The notes below the pieces were generated by a model. That model did not search any database. It was not told the DNA's origin and saw only the letters and a program-made list of their open reading frames with translations. A stretch of DNA of 64,000 bases from Defluviitaleaceae bacterium (GTDB lineage: Bacteria > Bacillota > Clostridia > Lachnospirales > WRAX01): positions 39,566 to 103,565 of the forward strand of contig WRBK01000004.1 of assembly GCA_009784575.1 (NCBI GenBank). The letters are read 5' to 3'. Positions 26,056-34,991 of the stretch are shown here, one piece after another. The translations under genes were made by a program, and so were the position numbers. The number at the start of each line of letters is the position of its first letter. Positions within the stretch are counted from its first letter, which is position 1.

Positions 26056-26574
26056 TTGAGGATAGCCGTAGTTTCAGCCATAGTCTTTATAAATTTTATA
26101 TTGCAAAGCACATGGTTTAGCCATATTAGCCTGTTCGACACAATACCCAATACTGCCCTGATAATTGTGGTAACATATGCCATGTTGCGCGACGATGTAG
26201 AAGGTGCTATATTGGGCTTTGGTGCAGGATTTTTGGCGGATATATTTTTTGGTAGGGTAATTGGTATTACTGCTCTGCTTATGATGTTTGTGGGATATTT
26301 TGCAGGCAAGCCATTCAAGGACTTTTTCAAAGAAAACTACATAGCTCCCTTGATTATGGTAGGTGTGGCTAGCCTAGCATATGAGTTTATGTTTTATGTG
26401 CTAAATTTTTTGCTTATGGGTGTTACGGATTTTCCGCGCTATCTTGGGCGGGTGATTTTGCCTGTAACTGTATATAATCTTGTGTTAGCTGTGTTTGTTT
26501 ATAGGATTATTTATGGCATAAATGCGAAAATAGAAGCAAGAGAAGACAAGAAACGCGGCTTTATGAAGAGGTAA
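26056..26574 (+). CDS. mreD: Rod shape-determining protein MreD
   Basis: 172 residues, almost wholly hydrophobic with five to six membrane helices and the MreD pattern (FILQSTWF near the N-terminus, GFGAGFLADIFFGRVIG in the middle). TTG start at 26056 with GAGGAG overlapping the mreC end. The stop shares a base with the PBP2 ATG (TAATG). Confidence 0.9.
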   Translation: MRIAVVSAIVFINFILQSTWFSHISLFDTIPNTALIIVVTYAMLRDDVEGAILGFGAGFLADIFFGRVIGITALLMMFVGYFAGKPFKDFFKENYIAPLIMVGVASLAYEFMFYVLNFLLMGVTDFPRYLGRVILPVTVYNLVLAVFVYRIIYGINAKIEAREDKKRGFMKR

Positions 26575-29084
26575 TGAAAATGGAAGACTTTAGAGAAAAA
26601 TTATTTGGAATTTTAGGCTTTTTCACCAACAGACTGTTTTTATTGGCGGTGGCTTTTTGTGTTGTTTTTGTTATTTTGGTTGGGGCTTTATTTGATTTAC
26701 AAATAGTGCGCGGACATATTCCTGTGCGTCATGAAGAGACCTTTGAACGAACAGTGCAAATAAATGCACCGCGCGGCGAAATTTTTGATGCCCATGGTAG
26801 GCCACTTGCTGTTAATTTCCCTGTATTTACAGTAATGCTAGACCCTTCCGTTGAACAATTCGACCCCAATTATTCTTTTCAATTTTTCATAGAGCTCATG
26901 CATCATCATGGTGAGGAGATTTCTGTAGATTCTGAATTTCGTATAACGGATGGTTCTCCGCGGCAGTTTACAGGTTCGCAAACTGTGCAACGCCGCTGGA
27001 TGCTAGATTTAGACATACCTGAAGAAATTATAGATGCAGGGATTGATGCAGAAAATACTTATGTCATTTTGAAGGAAATTTTTGGTATTTATGACAGCCT
27101 AAATGATGAAGATGCGCATATCCTTTTGCGTATGCGTACAGCCCATTATTTACAACGCTTTAACTTGCATCATATACCGCTTGCTATGAATATAAATCCA
27201 ACGACAGTGGCGGCATTGGAAGAACACAATCTACGTATGCCAGGTGTCTATGTGGCGTTTGATTATTTGCGCTATTATCCTATGGGTAAATACACAACGA
27301 ATATAGTGGGGTATATTACGCGCATAACCGAGGCAGACCTTGAGGCAAACCCAAATGCTGGCTATACCCCGACAGACCTTTTTGGGATTGCTGGCGTAGA
27401 GCGTGCCTTTGAATCACAATTACGTGGTCAGCGCGGGCATACCATAGTGCAAGTCAGCAGCTCTTTTCGACGTTTAGGCATATTGGATGAAGTTCCTCCT
27501 GTATCGGGTGATGATATTCACTTAACCATTGACGCTGTACTTCAAAGAAATATATATTATATCCTTGAAGAAAACTTGGCAAGAATATTGATAAACCGCA
27601 TTTCGGCACATCCCATCAACTTTACTAGAGAGGTGCTGGAATCCTTTGTTCAGCATGGGCGAATAGATGTTGATGTTATCATGGAGGCAGATGAAAGCCA
27701 GCCAGCATCGTTAAGTATAGGTAATTTTGTGCGGGATAATATTAGCCATGATGATGAAGCTAGCGAGGCAATGTTTATCCGAGAAAGCATTATGAGTGGT
27801 CGCATTACAGCACTTACAATGATAAACATTATGGCAGAGCAAGGCATGATTACTATAGATGATTACTATGCGGGTCGCTTGGCATCAGGGAATATAACTC
27901 CTGCTGCGTTTTTGATAACTCGTATAGAGGCGCGGGAGATTACACCGCAGATGGTGCATATTCATTTGCATCCAAACACAGGCTCTGTGTTTGTGACAGA
28001 TGTTGCTACAGGTGCTGTTTTGGCGGCAGTGAATTATCCTACATTTGATGCTAACAATCTGCTTGCACATTCCTTTGATTTTGAGTATTTTCAGATGATT
28101 AATTCAGACCCTACCCAGCCGCAAAACAACCGGGCTTTTACAGAAGCACAACCGCCAGGCTCTACTTTTAAGATGATAACTGCGCTGGCCGCACTTGACC
28201 AAGGCGTAATAACCCCAACAACGCGCATTTGGGATGGTGTAGTATTTAGGGATAATGGTTTGCCGTATTTGCGTAGCTGGAGTTCATCTAGCTTTGGCAA
28301 TATTAATGTCGTTGATGCTATAGCGGTTTCTAGCAACTATTTCTTTGCTCGCGTAGCATTTGACATGGGTAATCATTTTGATGGTCGCCTGATTGAAGGC
28401 ATAGAAACCTTTAATGAATATATGAAAGAATTTGGGCTTGGCGCACCTACAGGTGTAGAAATAGCTGAACGCGCCGCGACAACATCTGGTGTGAATAGTG
28501 TACCGCGCATAGCAAGCCCAACCTACAAGGAGGCTCGTGCAGAGGGCATGTGGACGGGCGGCGATACCAGCAATGCATCCATTGGGCAGGGCTTTGTAAA
28601 CCATACACCCGCATCCATGGCGAAGTATATGGGTGTGCTAGCAACTGGCGGTGTGCGCCTTCAAATGCATTTGTTAAGCCATAGCCAAAACGCTGCAGGA
28701 GAGATAACACGCTTCGTGCCTGTCGTAGAGCATGTGATGGATATAAATCCTGAGCATATGGATGCTATACATCGTGGTATGCAAGAGGTTATTACGAGCC
28801 ACAGAGGCACGGGGCGCGGTATTTTTGCAGGCTTCCCGATGGACGTAGCTGCAAAATCTGGTACAGCGGAAACAAACTGGGGCATTAGCCATTCGACATA
28901 TGGTGGCTTTGCGCCGCTTATTGACCCGCAAATAGCGATATATGTAATAATACCTTTCGGCGACCAGCCAAACTATGGCGGTTCGATGGCAGGGCATGTT
29001 ATGCGGGCTGTGCTAGAAGAATACTTTGGATTGAACTTAGAAGCAGACCATAACAACGGTCAAAATAACATAATGATACGATAA
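26574..29084 (+). CDS. mrdA: Penicillin-binding protein 2 (class B transpeptidase)
   Basis: 836 residues. Short cytoplasmic tail, one membrane helix (about 20-42), PBP dimerisation domain beginning with the APRGEIFDAHGRPLAVN motif, then the transpeptidase domain with SxxK at Ser530 (GSTFKM), SxN at Ser586 (SSNYF) and KSG at Lys761 (KSGTAE). It is longer than the E. coli enzyme because of roughly 110 residues inserted around 345-465, before the TGSVFVTD strand; similar insertions occur in clostridial elongasome PBPs. As the last gene of the mre operon it is the elongation-specific transpeptidase. ATG 26574 couples to mreD; ATG 26580 is an alternative start. Confidence 0.9.
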   Translation: MKMEDFREKLFGILGFFTNRLFLLAVAFCVVFVILVGALFDLQIVRGHIPVRHEETFERTVQINAPRGEIFDAHGRPLAVNFPVFTVMLDPSVEQFDPNYSFQFFIELMHHHGEEISVDSEFRITDGSPRQFTGSQTVQRRWMLDLDIPEEIIDAGIDAENTYVILKEIFGIYDSLNDEDAHILLRMRTAHYLQRFNLHHIPLAMNINPTTVAALEEHNLRMPGVYVAFDYLRYYPMGKYTTNIVGYITRITEADLEANPNAGYTPTDLFGIAGVERAFESQLRGQRGHTIVQVSSSFRRLGILDEVPPVSGDDIHLTIDAVLQRNIYYILEENLARILINRISAHPINFTREVLESFVQHGRIDVDVIMEADESQPASLSIGNFVRDNISHDDEASEAMFIRESIMSGRITALTMINIMAEQGMITIDDYYAGRLASGNITPAAFLITRIEAREITPQMVHIHLHPNTGSVFVTDVATGAVLAAVNYPTFDANNLLAHSFDFEYFQMINSDPTQPQNNRAFTEAQPPGSTFKMITALAALDQGVITPTTRIWDGVVFRDNGLPYLRSWSSSSFGNINVVDAIAVSSNYFFARVAFDMGNHFDGRLIEGIETFNEYMKEFGLGAPTGVEIAERAATTSGVNSVPRIASPTYKEARAEGMWTGGDTSNASIGQGFVNHTPASMAKYMGVLATGGVRLQMHLLSHSQNAAGEITRFVPVVEHVMDINPEHMDAIHRGMQEVITSHRGTGRGIFAGFPMDVAAKSGTAETNWGISHSTYGGFAPLIDPQIAIYVIIPFGDQPNYGGSMAGHVMRAVLEEYFGLNLEADHNNGQNNIMIR

Positions 29085-29102
29085 AGGACGGGGGAAATTA
29101 CC

Positions 29103-30497
29103 ATGAAAGAATTTTTAGGAGACGATTTTCTTTTGCAAAGCGAGCTTGCGATAGCATTATATGAGCAGGTAAAAGATTTGCCTATTGTGGACTATCACTG
29201 CCATCTGGAGCCATCAGAAATAGCAGAAAACAAACGTTTTGAGAATATTACAGAAATCTGGCTATATGGCGACCACTACAAATGGAGATTGATGCGTGCG
29301 AATGGTGTGGATGAGCATTATATCACAGGCGATGCAACAGATTGGGAAAAGTTTGAGAAATGGGCGGAAACTATAGATGATTGTATAGGCAACCCGCTAT
29401 ATCACTGGACACATTTAGAACTAAAGCGATATTTTGACTACCATGGTCTCCTTTCTGCAAAAACAGCGAAAGAAGTGTGGGAGATTTGTAATGCAAAAAT
29501 CTCCGAAGAAAGTTTTTGTGTGCACGGTATTTTGGATAAATTCAAAGTGGAAATGATTGGCACTACTGACGACCCAGCGGATAGCCTTGAGCATCACGAG
29601 ACCATTATAAATTCTGGCTTGGCTACCAAAGTGCTGCCCACATTGCGCCCTGGACATCTTTATAATGTAGATAGCCCTAATTTTGTGCCATACTTGGATA
29701 AATTGTCAGAGGTTTCGGGCGTAGAGATTGATAATTACAGTGACCTAATGCTTGCCATGCAAAAACGTGTGGATTTTTTCCATGAAATGGGTTGCCGTGC
29801 TTCTGATATCGGTATGGACACTGTTGTTTACGAGGAATATTCGACATTTGAGATTGATGTTATATTTAATAAGGCGATTAACGGCAAGGCTCTCACCCAA
29901 GAAGAGATTGACAAATATCGCACATCTCTTATGGTTGATTTGGGCATGATGTACGCAGATAAAGGTTGGGCTGTGCAATATCACATGAATGCTTTGCGTA
30001 ACAATAATAGCATAATGTTTGAGGATTTGGGTGCGGATAAGGGTTATGATTCCATTAGTGACACTGACCTAGCTAAGCCACTTGCGCGTTTATTAGATGA
30101 ACTAGCTAAAGAAGGCAAGTTAGCAAAGTCAATTTTATATTCTCTCAACCCTGCGCAAGATGATATAATAACCACAATGATAGGAAATTTCCAAGGTGGC
30201 GGCGTAAAAGGTAAAATGCAGCATGGCAGCGCGTGGTGGGTAAATGATACAAAAACAGGCATGGAAAAGCAAATGATATCGCTTGCAAATAACGGCATGT
30301 TAGCACGCTTTATAGGTATGCTGACAGATTCGCGTAGCTTTTTATCATATCCGCGCCACGAGTATTTTCGCCGCATTATGGTAAATCTCTTGGCGAACTG
30401 GGTTATTGCGGGCGAATTCCCAAATGATTTTGAGAAATTATCACAGATAGCCAAGGATATTGCATATTTTAATGCTAAGGATTATTTCGAGTATTAG
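29103..30497 (+). CDS. uxaC: Glucuronate (uronate) isomerase
   Basis: 464 residues, matching UxaC. Isomerises D-glucuronate to D-fructuronate and D-galacturonate to D-tagaturonate. Amidohydrolase-like TIM barrel with VDYHCHLEPSEIAEN (about 29-43), TTDDPADSLEHH, LRPGH, QYHMNALRNNN and NPAQDD. GGACGGGGGAA precedes ATG 29103. No other uronate genes lie nearby, which is odd, since uxaC usually neighbours uxaA/uxaB or kdg genes; it may ride on upstream transcription from the mre operon. Confidence 0.93.
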   Translation: MKEFLGDDFLLQSELAIALYEQVKDLPIVDYHCHLEPSEIAENKRFENITEIWLYGDHYKWRLMRANGVDEHYITGDATDWEKFEKWAETIDDCIGNPLYHWTHLELKRYFDYHGLLSAKTAKEVWEICNAKISEESFCVHGILDKFKVEMIGTTDDPADSLEHHETIINSGLATKVLPTLRPGHLYNVDSPNFVPYLDKLSEVSGVEIDNYSDLMLAMQKRVDFFHEMGCRASDIGMDTVVYEEYSTFEIDVIFNKAINGKALTQEEIDKYRTSLMVDLGMMYADKGWAVQYHMNALRNNNSIMFEDLGADKGYDSISDTDLAKPLARLLDELAKEGKLAKSILYSLNPAQDDIITTMIGNFQGGGVKGKMQHGSAWWVNDTKTGMEKQMISLANNGMLARFIGMLTDSRSFLSYPRHEYFRRIMVNLLANWVIAGEFPNDFEKLSQIAKDIAYFNAKDYFEY

Positions 30498-30539
30498 GGA
30501 TTGTCAAAAGAAAGTGGAACTAATTGATTAACAATCCCT
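30496..30539 (+). other. Intercistronic hairpin between uxaC and the zinc-ribbon gene
   Basis: AGGGATTGT (30496-30504) pairs perfectly with ACAATCCCT (30531-30539) across a 26-base loop. The uxaC stop overlaps the 5' arm and the next gene's SD (AGGAGG) directly follows the 3' arm. There is no U run, so RNA stability or translation control is more likely than termination. Confidence 0.4.
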
Positions 30540-30553
30540 TAGGAGGTGCAAAT

Positions 30554-31312
30554 ATGCAATGCATAAAATGCGGTGAGCAATTAGGTGCGGGCGACAGCAT
30601 GTGCAGAGCCTGCTACACGCGGGTTTCTACGGGGATTCAAAAGCTATCTGCCGATAGCGAATCTGGACAGATAGCAGAATACTATTCTAAAAAGATAATA
30701 CCCCTTGCTCTGAGCATACCATTTATTTTTGGTTGTTTGCTGATTACATTGGCAAACATCGCTGGTGTGCTTTATGGCTTTTCGTGGCTGGGCATGATTG
30801 ATTTGGCTTTTGCGGCAGTTCATATAATAGCTTTGTGGTTAATTATCTTTGAGGCGCGCGGAACAAATAAATTTTACTATTCAAAAACTCTCGTTGCTCT
30901 TTCGATGTTTAAGATTTCTGCTGTGCTATCTTTGGTTTTGTTTAGCATTTCTTTTGGGCTAATTGGGCTTGCCTTGTTGTTTGCTATGTTAAGAGGAATA
31001 GCTTTCCTGCTTCTTATTGCCATAGTGGGCGGCATAGGCTATGTGCTGATAAGACATTATTTTCTGGCTTTGTTCAAGGTTTTAAATGGTATTCGCGCCC
31101 GCATTACAACAAATCAATTTGTTCCCCTAGAGGGTTTAGGCTCTTTTTTGTTCATTAGCTACATATTAATAGGTCTATCGATTGCAGAATCGATTGTGGG
31201 GATATTCGGCATAGGAGGTCCATTATCGCTAGGAATATTGTTTACAATAACGAATGGTTTCGGAATGATTTTATGCCTGCGTGTGTTAAAACGTATCGAT
31301 GGCTATTCGTAA
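30554..31312 (+). CDS. Zinc-ribbon membrane protein, unknown function
   Basis: 252 residues. The N-terminus is a short zinc ribbon (MQCIKCGEQL and then CRACYTRV: CxxC and CxxC separated by 13 residues), followed by six or so hydrophobic segments between about 45 and 245. ATG 30554 is chosen because AGGAGGTG lies 7 bases upstream and because it puts the ribbon at the very N-terminus; an earlier ATG at 30524 lacks support. Proteins of this layout are common in Firmicutes and have no agreed function. Likely in the same transcript as uxaC. Confidence 0.65.
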   Translation: MQCIKCGEQLGAGDSMCRACYTRVSTGIQKLSADSESGQIAEYYSKKIIPLALSIPFIFGCLLITLANIAGVLYGFSWLGMIDLAFAAVHIIALWLIIFEARGTNKFYYSKTLVALSMFKISAVLSLVLFSISFGLIGLALLFAMLRGIAFLLLIAIVGGIGYVLIRHYFLALFKVLNGIRARITTNQFVPLEGLGSFLFISYILIGLSIAESIVGIFGIGGPLSLGILFTITNGFGMILCLRVLKRIDGYS

Positions 31313-31346
31313 AATTTGTTTGGTCACTTCTTCTAAAATTCGGCTA

Positions 31347-31375
31347 TTTACAATTGCGAGATTTTCCGATATAAT
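31347..31375 (+). promoter_or_regulatory. Promoter of mecA
   Basis: TTTACA 31347-31352, 17-base spacer, TATAAT 31370-31375, about 58 bases before the ATG. Confidence 0.6.
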
Positions 31376-31432
31376 ATAAGGGATATGATATAATTAATTT
31401 GATATGTCGGAGATATATAAAGGGCTTAAATT

Positions 31433-32116
31433 ATGAAAATTGAACGAATAAGCAGTAATGAAATTAAATTTATACTTACAGAATCTGACCTTAGCGAACG
31501 CAATATGCGGCTTAACGAGCTTTCATATGGTAGCGAAAAAACGCAGGAGCTTTTTAAGGAGATTATGGAGCGGGCCGCGGTGGAATGTGATTTTCATACC
31601 ACGCAGGAAACCCCGCTGATTATTGAGGCCATACCCATGGGGCGCGACAGCATAATGATAATTGTGACAAAGGTCGGTAGCCATGAAGACTTAGAAGACC
31701 GCTTTGGCTATCCGCCTATTTTGGGTAATTACAAAAACATGCGTGCCAAGCAAAAGAAAAAACAGCCAGATACTCAAGAGCAAGGTAATATTGTAAATGA
31801 GGGTCTTAAAGGCTTTCTGTCAAATGCGAAGCAAATTATCTTTGAGTTTAAATCGCTTGATGATGTGACAAGTGCTTGCGCCCGTATCAGTGGTATCTAC
31901 ATAGGCAACAATGCCTTGTATAAATATTCTGGAAAATATTATCTTGTTATTGAAAATAACGAAGAACAAAGAATAACGGCTAGTCAAGAAAGCATCTTTA
32001 AAGAATATGGTAGCAAGTTCTCTCATCTTGAGATTTCTAAGATGTTTTTGGTGGAACATGGTGAGGTTGTTGTAGAGAAAGATGCAATAGATGTTATCGT
32101 GAATATATTGGGCTAA
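31433..32116 (+). CDS. mecA: Adaptor protein MecA
   Basis: 227 residues. MecA proteins deliver substrates such as ComK or Spx to ClpC/ClpP for degradation. The N-terminal substrate-binding part begins MKIERISSNEIKFILTESDL, the standard MecA opening; a charged linker (KQKKKQPDTQEQ, about 104-115) leads to the C-terminal ClpC-binding domain with FEFKSLDDVTSACARI. Own promoter and a strong terminator, so monocistronic. Confidence 0.9.
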   Translation: MKIERISSNEIKFILTESDLSERNMRLNELSYGSEKTQELFKEIMERAAVECDFHTTQETPLIIEAIPMGRDSIMIIVTKVGSHEDLEDRFGYPPILGNYKNMRAKQKKKQPDTQEQGNIVNEGLKGFLSNAKQIIFEFKSLDDVTSACARISGIYIGNNALYKYSGKYYLVIENNEEQRITASQESIFKEYGSKFSHLEISKMFLVEHGEVVVEKDAIDVIVNILG

Positions 32117-32133
32117 ATTGTATGCAATTGCTT

Positions 32134-32168
32134 AAAGTGGCAGAGCTTGAGAGTTCTGCCACTTTTTT
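32134..32168 (+). terminator. Terminator of mecA
   Basis: 11-bp perfect stem AAAGTGGCAGA/TCTGCCACTTT, 10-base loop, T6 tail. Confidence 0.9.
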
Positions 32169-32311
32169 ATTTATATGAACGATGGTCAACTTATGCGAGA
32201 CTGATTAAGTCGTGAAAGAACGGCAGCACTATGCTCATTACGTAAGTGCGGGTTTTGTGGCATCGTGCAAAGACACTATTCTTGACGACCCTGAAGGAAA
32301 GGGACATATCT

Positions 32312-33126
32312 TTAAATTGTCTTCTTTACTACAGGCATCCAAACCTCATATCTCATATCTTCGGGACTATTATCCAAATAAACCTCGACATCAATCATAT
32401 CTGCCCATTTGTAGCCAGATGTAGGCTGCCATTCGGAATAGATGCGATTGAATAGACTCGCTATGGTTGAGGGTTTGCCCTCTCCAGAAAAAATTGCCCA
32501 ATTATGTTTAGGGATAATTGTCTCAAACATGCCTCGTGGTGCAGGCTTATCGGTTACAACGCAAATATAATAATAACCGCCATCACCAGATTCGTTAGCC
32601 ATAGAAAGACCAAACAAGCCTGTTGGTTCGCCATTCATCAATCCTATAAGTGGCTCATCAAGCCATTCTCCATCGCTTGACCCCCAAAGGGCATAATTAT
32701 CTTGGCGTTTTCGTCCACATTCGCGCCAATTTTTATTCGCGTGCCTACAATCCTAAAGGTCTTTTTTTCAACAATACGATAATCCATTTCTGATACTCCT
32801 TTTACCGTTATTTGGAAACTAACACGCGGAAAGGCTTTGAGAATGGTATCGGGTATTCGCGCCGCAGATGGTGATATGCCGCGTACGGCCTGAAAAGCCC
32901 TATTAAATGCCGTATGCGAATCATAACCGTAACGCAAAGCCACATCTATCACTTTATTGCCATCCTGCAAATCAAAAGCGGCTTTTGTGAGTCTGCGACG
33001 GCGCAAATATCCCGATAACGACACACCGATTATATATGAAAACATCCTTTGGAAATGATATTGTGAACAACAGGCAAGTTGCGCTGCTCTCTCAATAGAA
33101 ATTTCACTATCGAGATTGTCCTCCAT
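32312..33126 (-). pseudogene. AraC-family regulator with GyrI-like domain, frameshifted
   Basis: The upstream part (33126 to about 32700) encodes an AraC DNA-binding domain with two HTH motifs (ISIERAAQLACCSQYHFQRM; VIDVALRYGYDSHTAFNRAF) and the start of a GyrI-like effector domain (MDYRIVEKKTFRIVGTRIKI). Near 32700 the frame is lost and runs to a stop at 32644, while the neighbouring frame continues NYALWGSSDGEWLDEPLIGL through LMNGEPTGLFGL to a stop at 32312. One base lost around 32690-32712 explains it. The AraC part also starts some 10-15 residues later than usual and lacks a ribosome site, so the 5' end may be damaged too. 32169-32311 holds no gene I recognise. Confidence 0.78.
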
Positions 33127-33191
33127 GGTAATAGAGTAACAAATTTTAGGGAGCTATGCCTCTCGATTTTATGCACAAAAATGAGAGAGCT

Positions 33192-33761
33192 TTATTTTAT
33201 TAGTTTTAGGGCAAAAGCTTTTGACCCATCAATAGCTACCCGCATCTGAAAAGATGCCAAATTATCCTCATCCCTAACAGAGTACATGCCCATATATTGC
33301 AAACTAGAATGCTCACATAGCCGCCGTATGCCTAGCTCAAAAGGTTCTGTGGCATATTTGGTATCGTAGCCATGGGTAGCGATAATGGCGACCTGTTTGT
33401 CTGCCCATAACGAACCCTTTGCTTTGCCATAAAACTTGTTGAGACCAAAATGGCGGTCTAGTAGGGCTTTCATGGGTGCTGTGCAATACCATGTATATAT
33501 GGGAGTGGCTAAAACGATACAGTCGCTAGTGATGATTGCATCCATTATCTGTGCCACGTCATCATCTAGCACACAACCAAACTCCCCGTCCACATTTTGG
33601 CAAGCATAACAGCCATCACAAGGTTCGATTTCCTTGTCTGATAGAGTGATGTAGTCTATATGACAGCTATTGTCTCTCAAGGTCTGCATAAAAGGCTTTA
33701 AAATCTCGGCGGTATTGCCATCATCCCGTGGGCTACCTAGTATAATGCAAAATTTTTTCAT
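33192..33761 (-). CDS. Flavodoxin-fold NAD(P)H-dependent oxidoreductase
   Basis: 189 residues. Starts KKFCIILGSPRDDGNTAEIL, the FMN phosphate-binding loop of NADPH-dependent FMN reductase/iron-sulphur flavoprotein-like proteins. CDGCYACQNVDGEFGC (about 48-63) gives a four-Cys pattern as in family members that bind Fe-S clusters or use thiols. ATPIYTWYCTAPMKALLDR is the conserved flavin/dimer segment. SD AAGGAGA before ATG 33761. It follows the deaminase gene by 21 bases and may be in the purC transcript. Substrate unknown. Confidence 0.82.
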   Translation of the reverse strand: MKKFCIILGSPRDDGNTAEILKPFMQTLRDNSCHIDYITLSDKEIEPCDGCYACQNVDGEFGCVLDDDVAQIMDAIITSDCIVLATPIYTWYCTAPMKALLDRHFGLNKFYGKAKGSLWADKQVAIIATHGYDTKYATEPFELGIRRLCEHSSLQYMGMYSVRDEDNLASFQMRVAIDGSKAFALKLIK

Positions 33762-33782
33762 TAAAATCTCCTTCTCTAAAGC

Positions 33783-34289
33783 CTACAAACTTGCTAATGA
33801 CATTGCGAAAGCAGCTCCGGATTTCCCTTTGTTTTTTGCTGCAAACTCCAAAAACAACTGCTTGCTATCATCGCGCAATAGCCCGCTTTCTATTTTTGGG
33901 AAACGGTACTGCGAAAGTCCAGTTACTTTGCGCTTTTCAAGCTCGGTACGGACAAGCTCTATTGCCCCGTCTTCTGGTGCTTCTAAGGCATAGTGTATGC
34001 TGCCAATGAAACTAGACATGACCATCCCTAAACACATGAGACATGGCTCAAGATTTGTATAAAGCTCCAATTCAGCCCTAATTTTAAAAGGTGGTCCCTG
34101 CTCGTCCGCATCCATCAAGGCTTTTTGCTCGGCATGTACCAGCCATCGCCCATCTGCACGCTCTGACGTATACGCTGACGAAATTAGCTTATCTTCATGA
34201 AAGATAGCGGCAGCGATAGGAAGTTCCCCGCTATCCATTGCTTTTCGTGCCAACTCAATCACATATTGCATCTTTTCTATTTTCGTCAT
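33783..34289 (-). CDS. Nucleoside/cytidine deaminase-family protein
   Basis: 168 residues. The zinc-binding motifs of the cytidine deaminase superfamily are intact: HAEQKAL (His and proton-shuttling Glu) and PCLMC (two Cys). It resembles guanine deaminase/TadA-like proteins; the tRNA deaminase TadA normally has AEMLAI in place of AEQKAL, so this is probably a free nucleoside or base deaminase. ATG 34289 overlaps the purC stop (ATGA). Earlier in-frame codons up to 34328 lie within purC. The link to purC suggests purine salvage. Confidence 0.82.
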   Translation of the reverse strand: MTKIEKMQYVIELARKAMDSGELPIAAAIFHEDKLISSAYTSERADGRWLVHAEQKALMDADEQGPPFKIRAELELYTNLEPCLMCLGMVMSSFIGSIHYALEAPEDGAIELVRTELEKRKVTGLSQYRFPKIESGLLRDDSKQLFLEFAAKNKGKSGAAFAMSLASL

Positions 34290-34963
34290 GATAGTAGCAA
34301 CTGATTTAAATCCATAGGTTGAATCCATACACCATCTTTATATGCACGCATACATCCGCCAGAAATTTCGTCTGCCAACAGTATTTGACCATGGGCTACG
34401 CCAAATTCAAATTTAATGTCATAAAGTTCAAGACCTTTTTTCTGCAAGTCATCAGCAATAATACGACCAATTTTTTTTGTAAGAACCACAATATCATCAT
34501 ATTGATTTTCTGTCATTATCCCCAATACAGCCATGGACTCCTTTGTGATTGGTGGGTCGCCCTTATCGTCATTTTTTAGAGTGAACTCCACAAGACTATC
34601 CAAAGCCGCAGCTTCTTCGATATAGTCGCTATAGCGGCGAAGAAAGCTACCCACAGCCCTAAAGCGGCAAACCACCTCTATACCTTTGCCAAACATCTTT
34701 ACGGGCTTAACAATCATAGTAGAATCTTCTAAATTGGCAGAAATAAAGTGTGTTGCTATGCCCGCATTGCCAAGCAATGTGAAGAAATGCTGTGATAGGG
34801 CAAGGCACTCCTTCCCTAAGCCATCAATGGTCAATGCAACCGAATTTTCGCCTGGGTCAAAAACACCATCTTTGCCCGTAGCATCGTCTTTAAATTTCAA
34901 TAGGTAGTTTCCATCTTCCAATGCGTAAACGTTTTTGGTTTTACCTGTGTAGATTAGTTTCAT
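34286..34963 (-). CDS. purC: SAICAR synthetase
   Basis: Phosphoribosylaminoimidazole-succinocarboxamide synthase, step 7 of purine synthesis. 225 residues, slightly short of the usual 235. Begins [20 protein letters not shown]; the ATP/substrate segments [26 protein letters not shown] and LYDIKFEFG are intact. SD AGGACTAGG region before ATG 34963. It is 28 bases after polC and apart from other pur genes; purF is at 56 kb. Confidence 0.93.
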   Translation of the reverse strand: MKLIYTGKTKNVYALEDGNYLLKFKDDATGKDGVFDPGENSVALTIDGLGKECLALSQHFFTLLGNAGIATHFISANLEDSTMIVKPVKMFGKGIEVVCRFRAVGSFLRRYSDYIEEAAALDSLVEFTLKNDDKGDPPITKESMAVLGIMTENQYDDIVVLTKKIGRIIADDLQKKGLELYDIKFEFGVAHGQILLADEISGGCMRAYKDGVWIQPMDLNQLLLS

Positions 34964-34991
34964 AACCTAGTCCTCCCTAGTGTAAAATCAG

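Noticed and set aside
32212..32424. Short plus-strand open frame of about 70 residues after mecA
   Set aside because: It runs into the antisense of the AraC relic, has no ribosome site and shows no recognised family.
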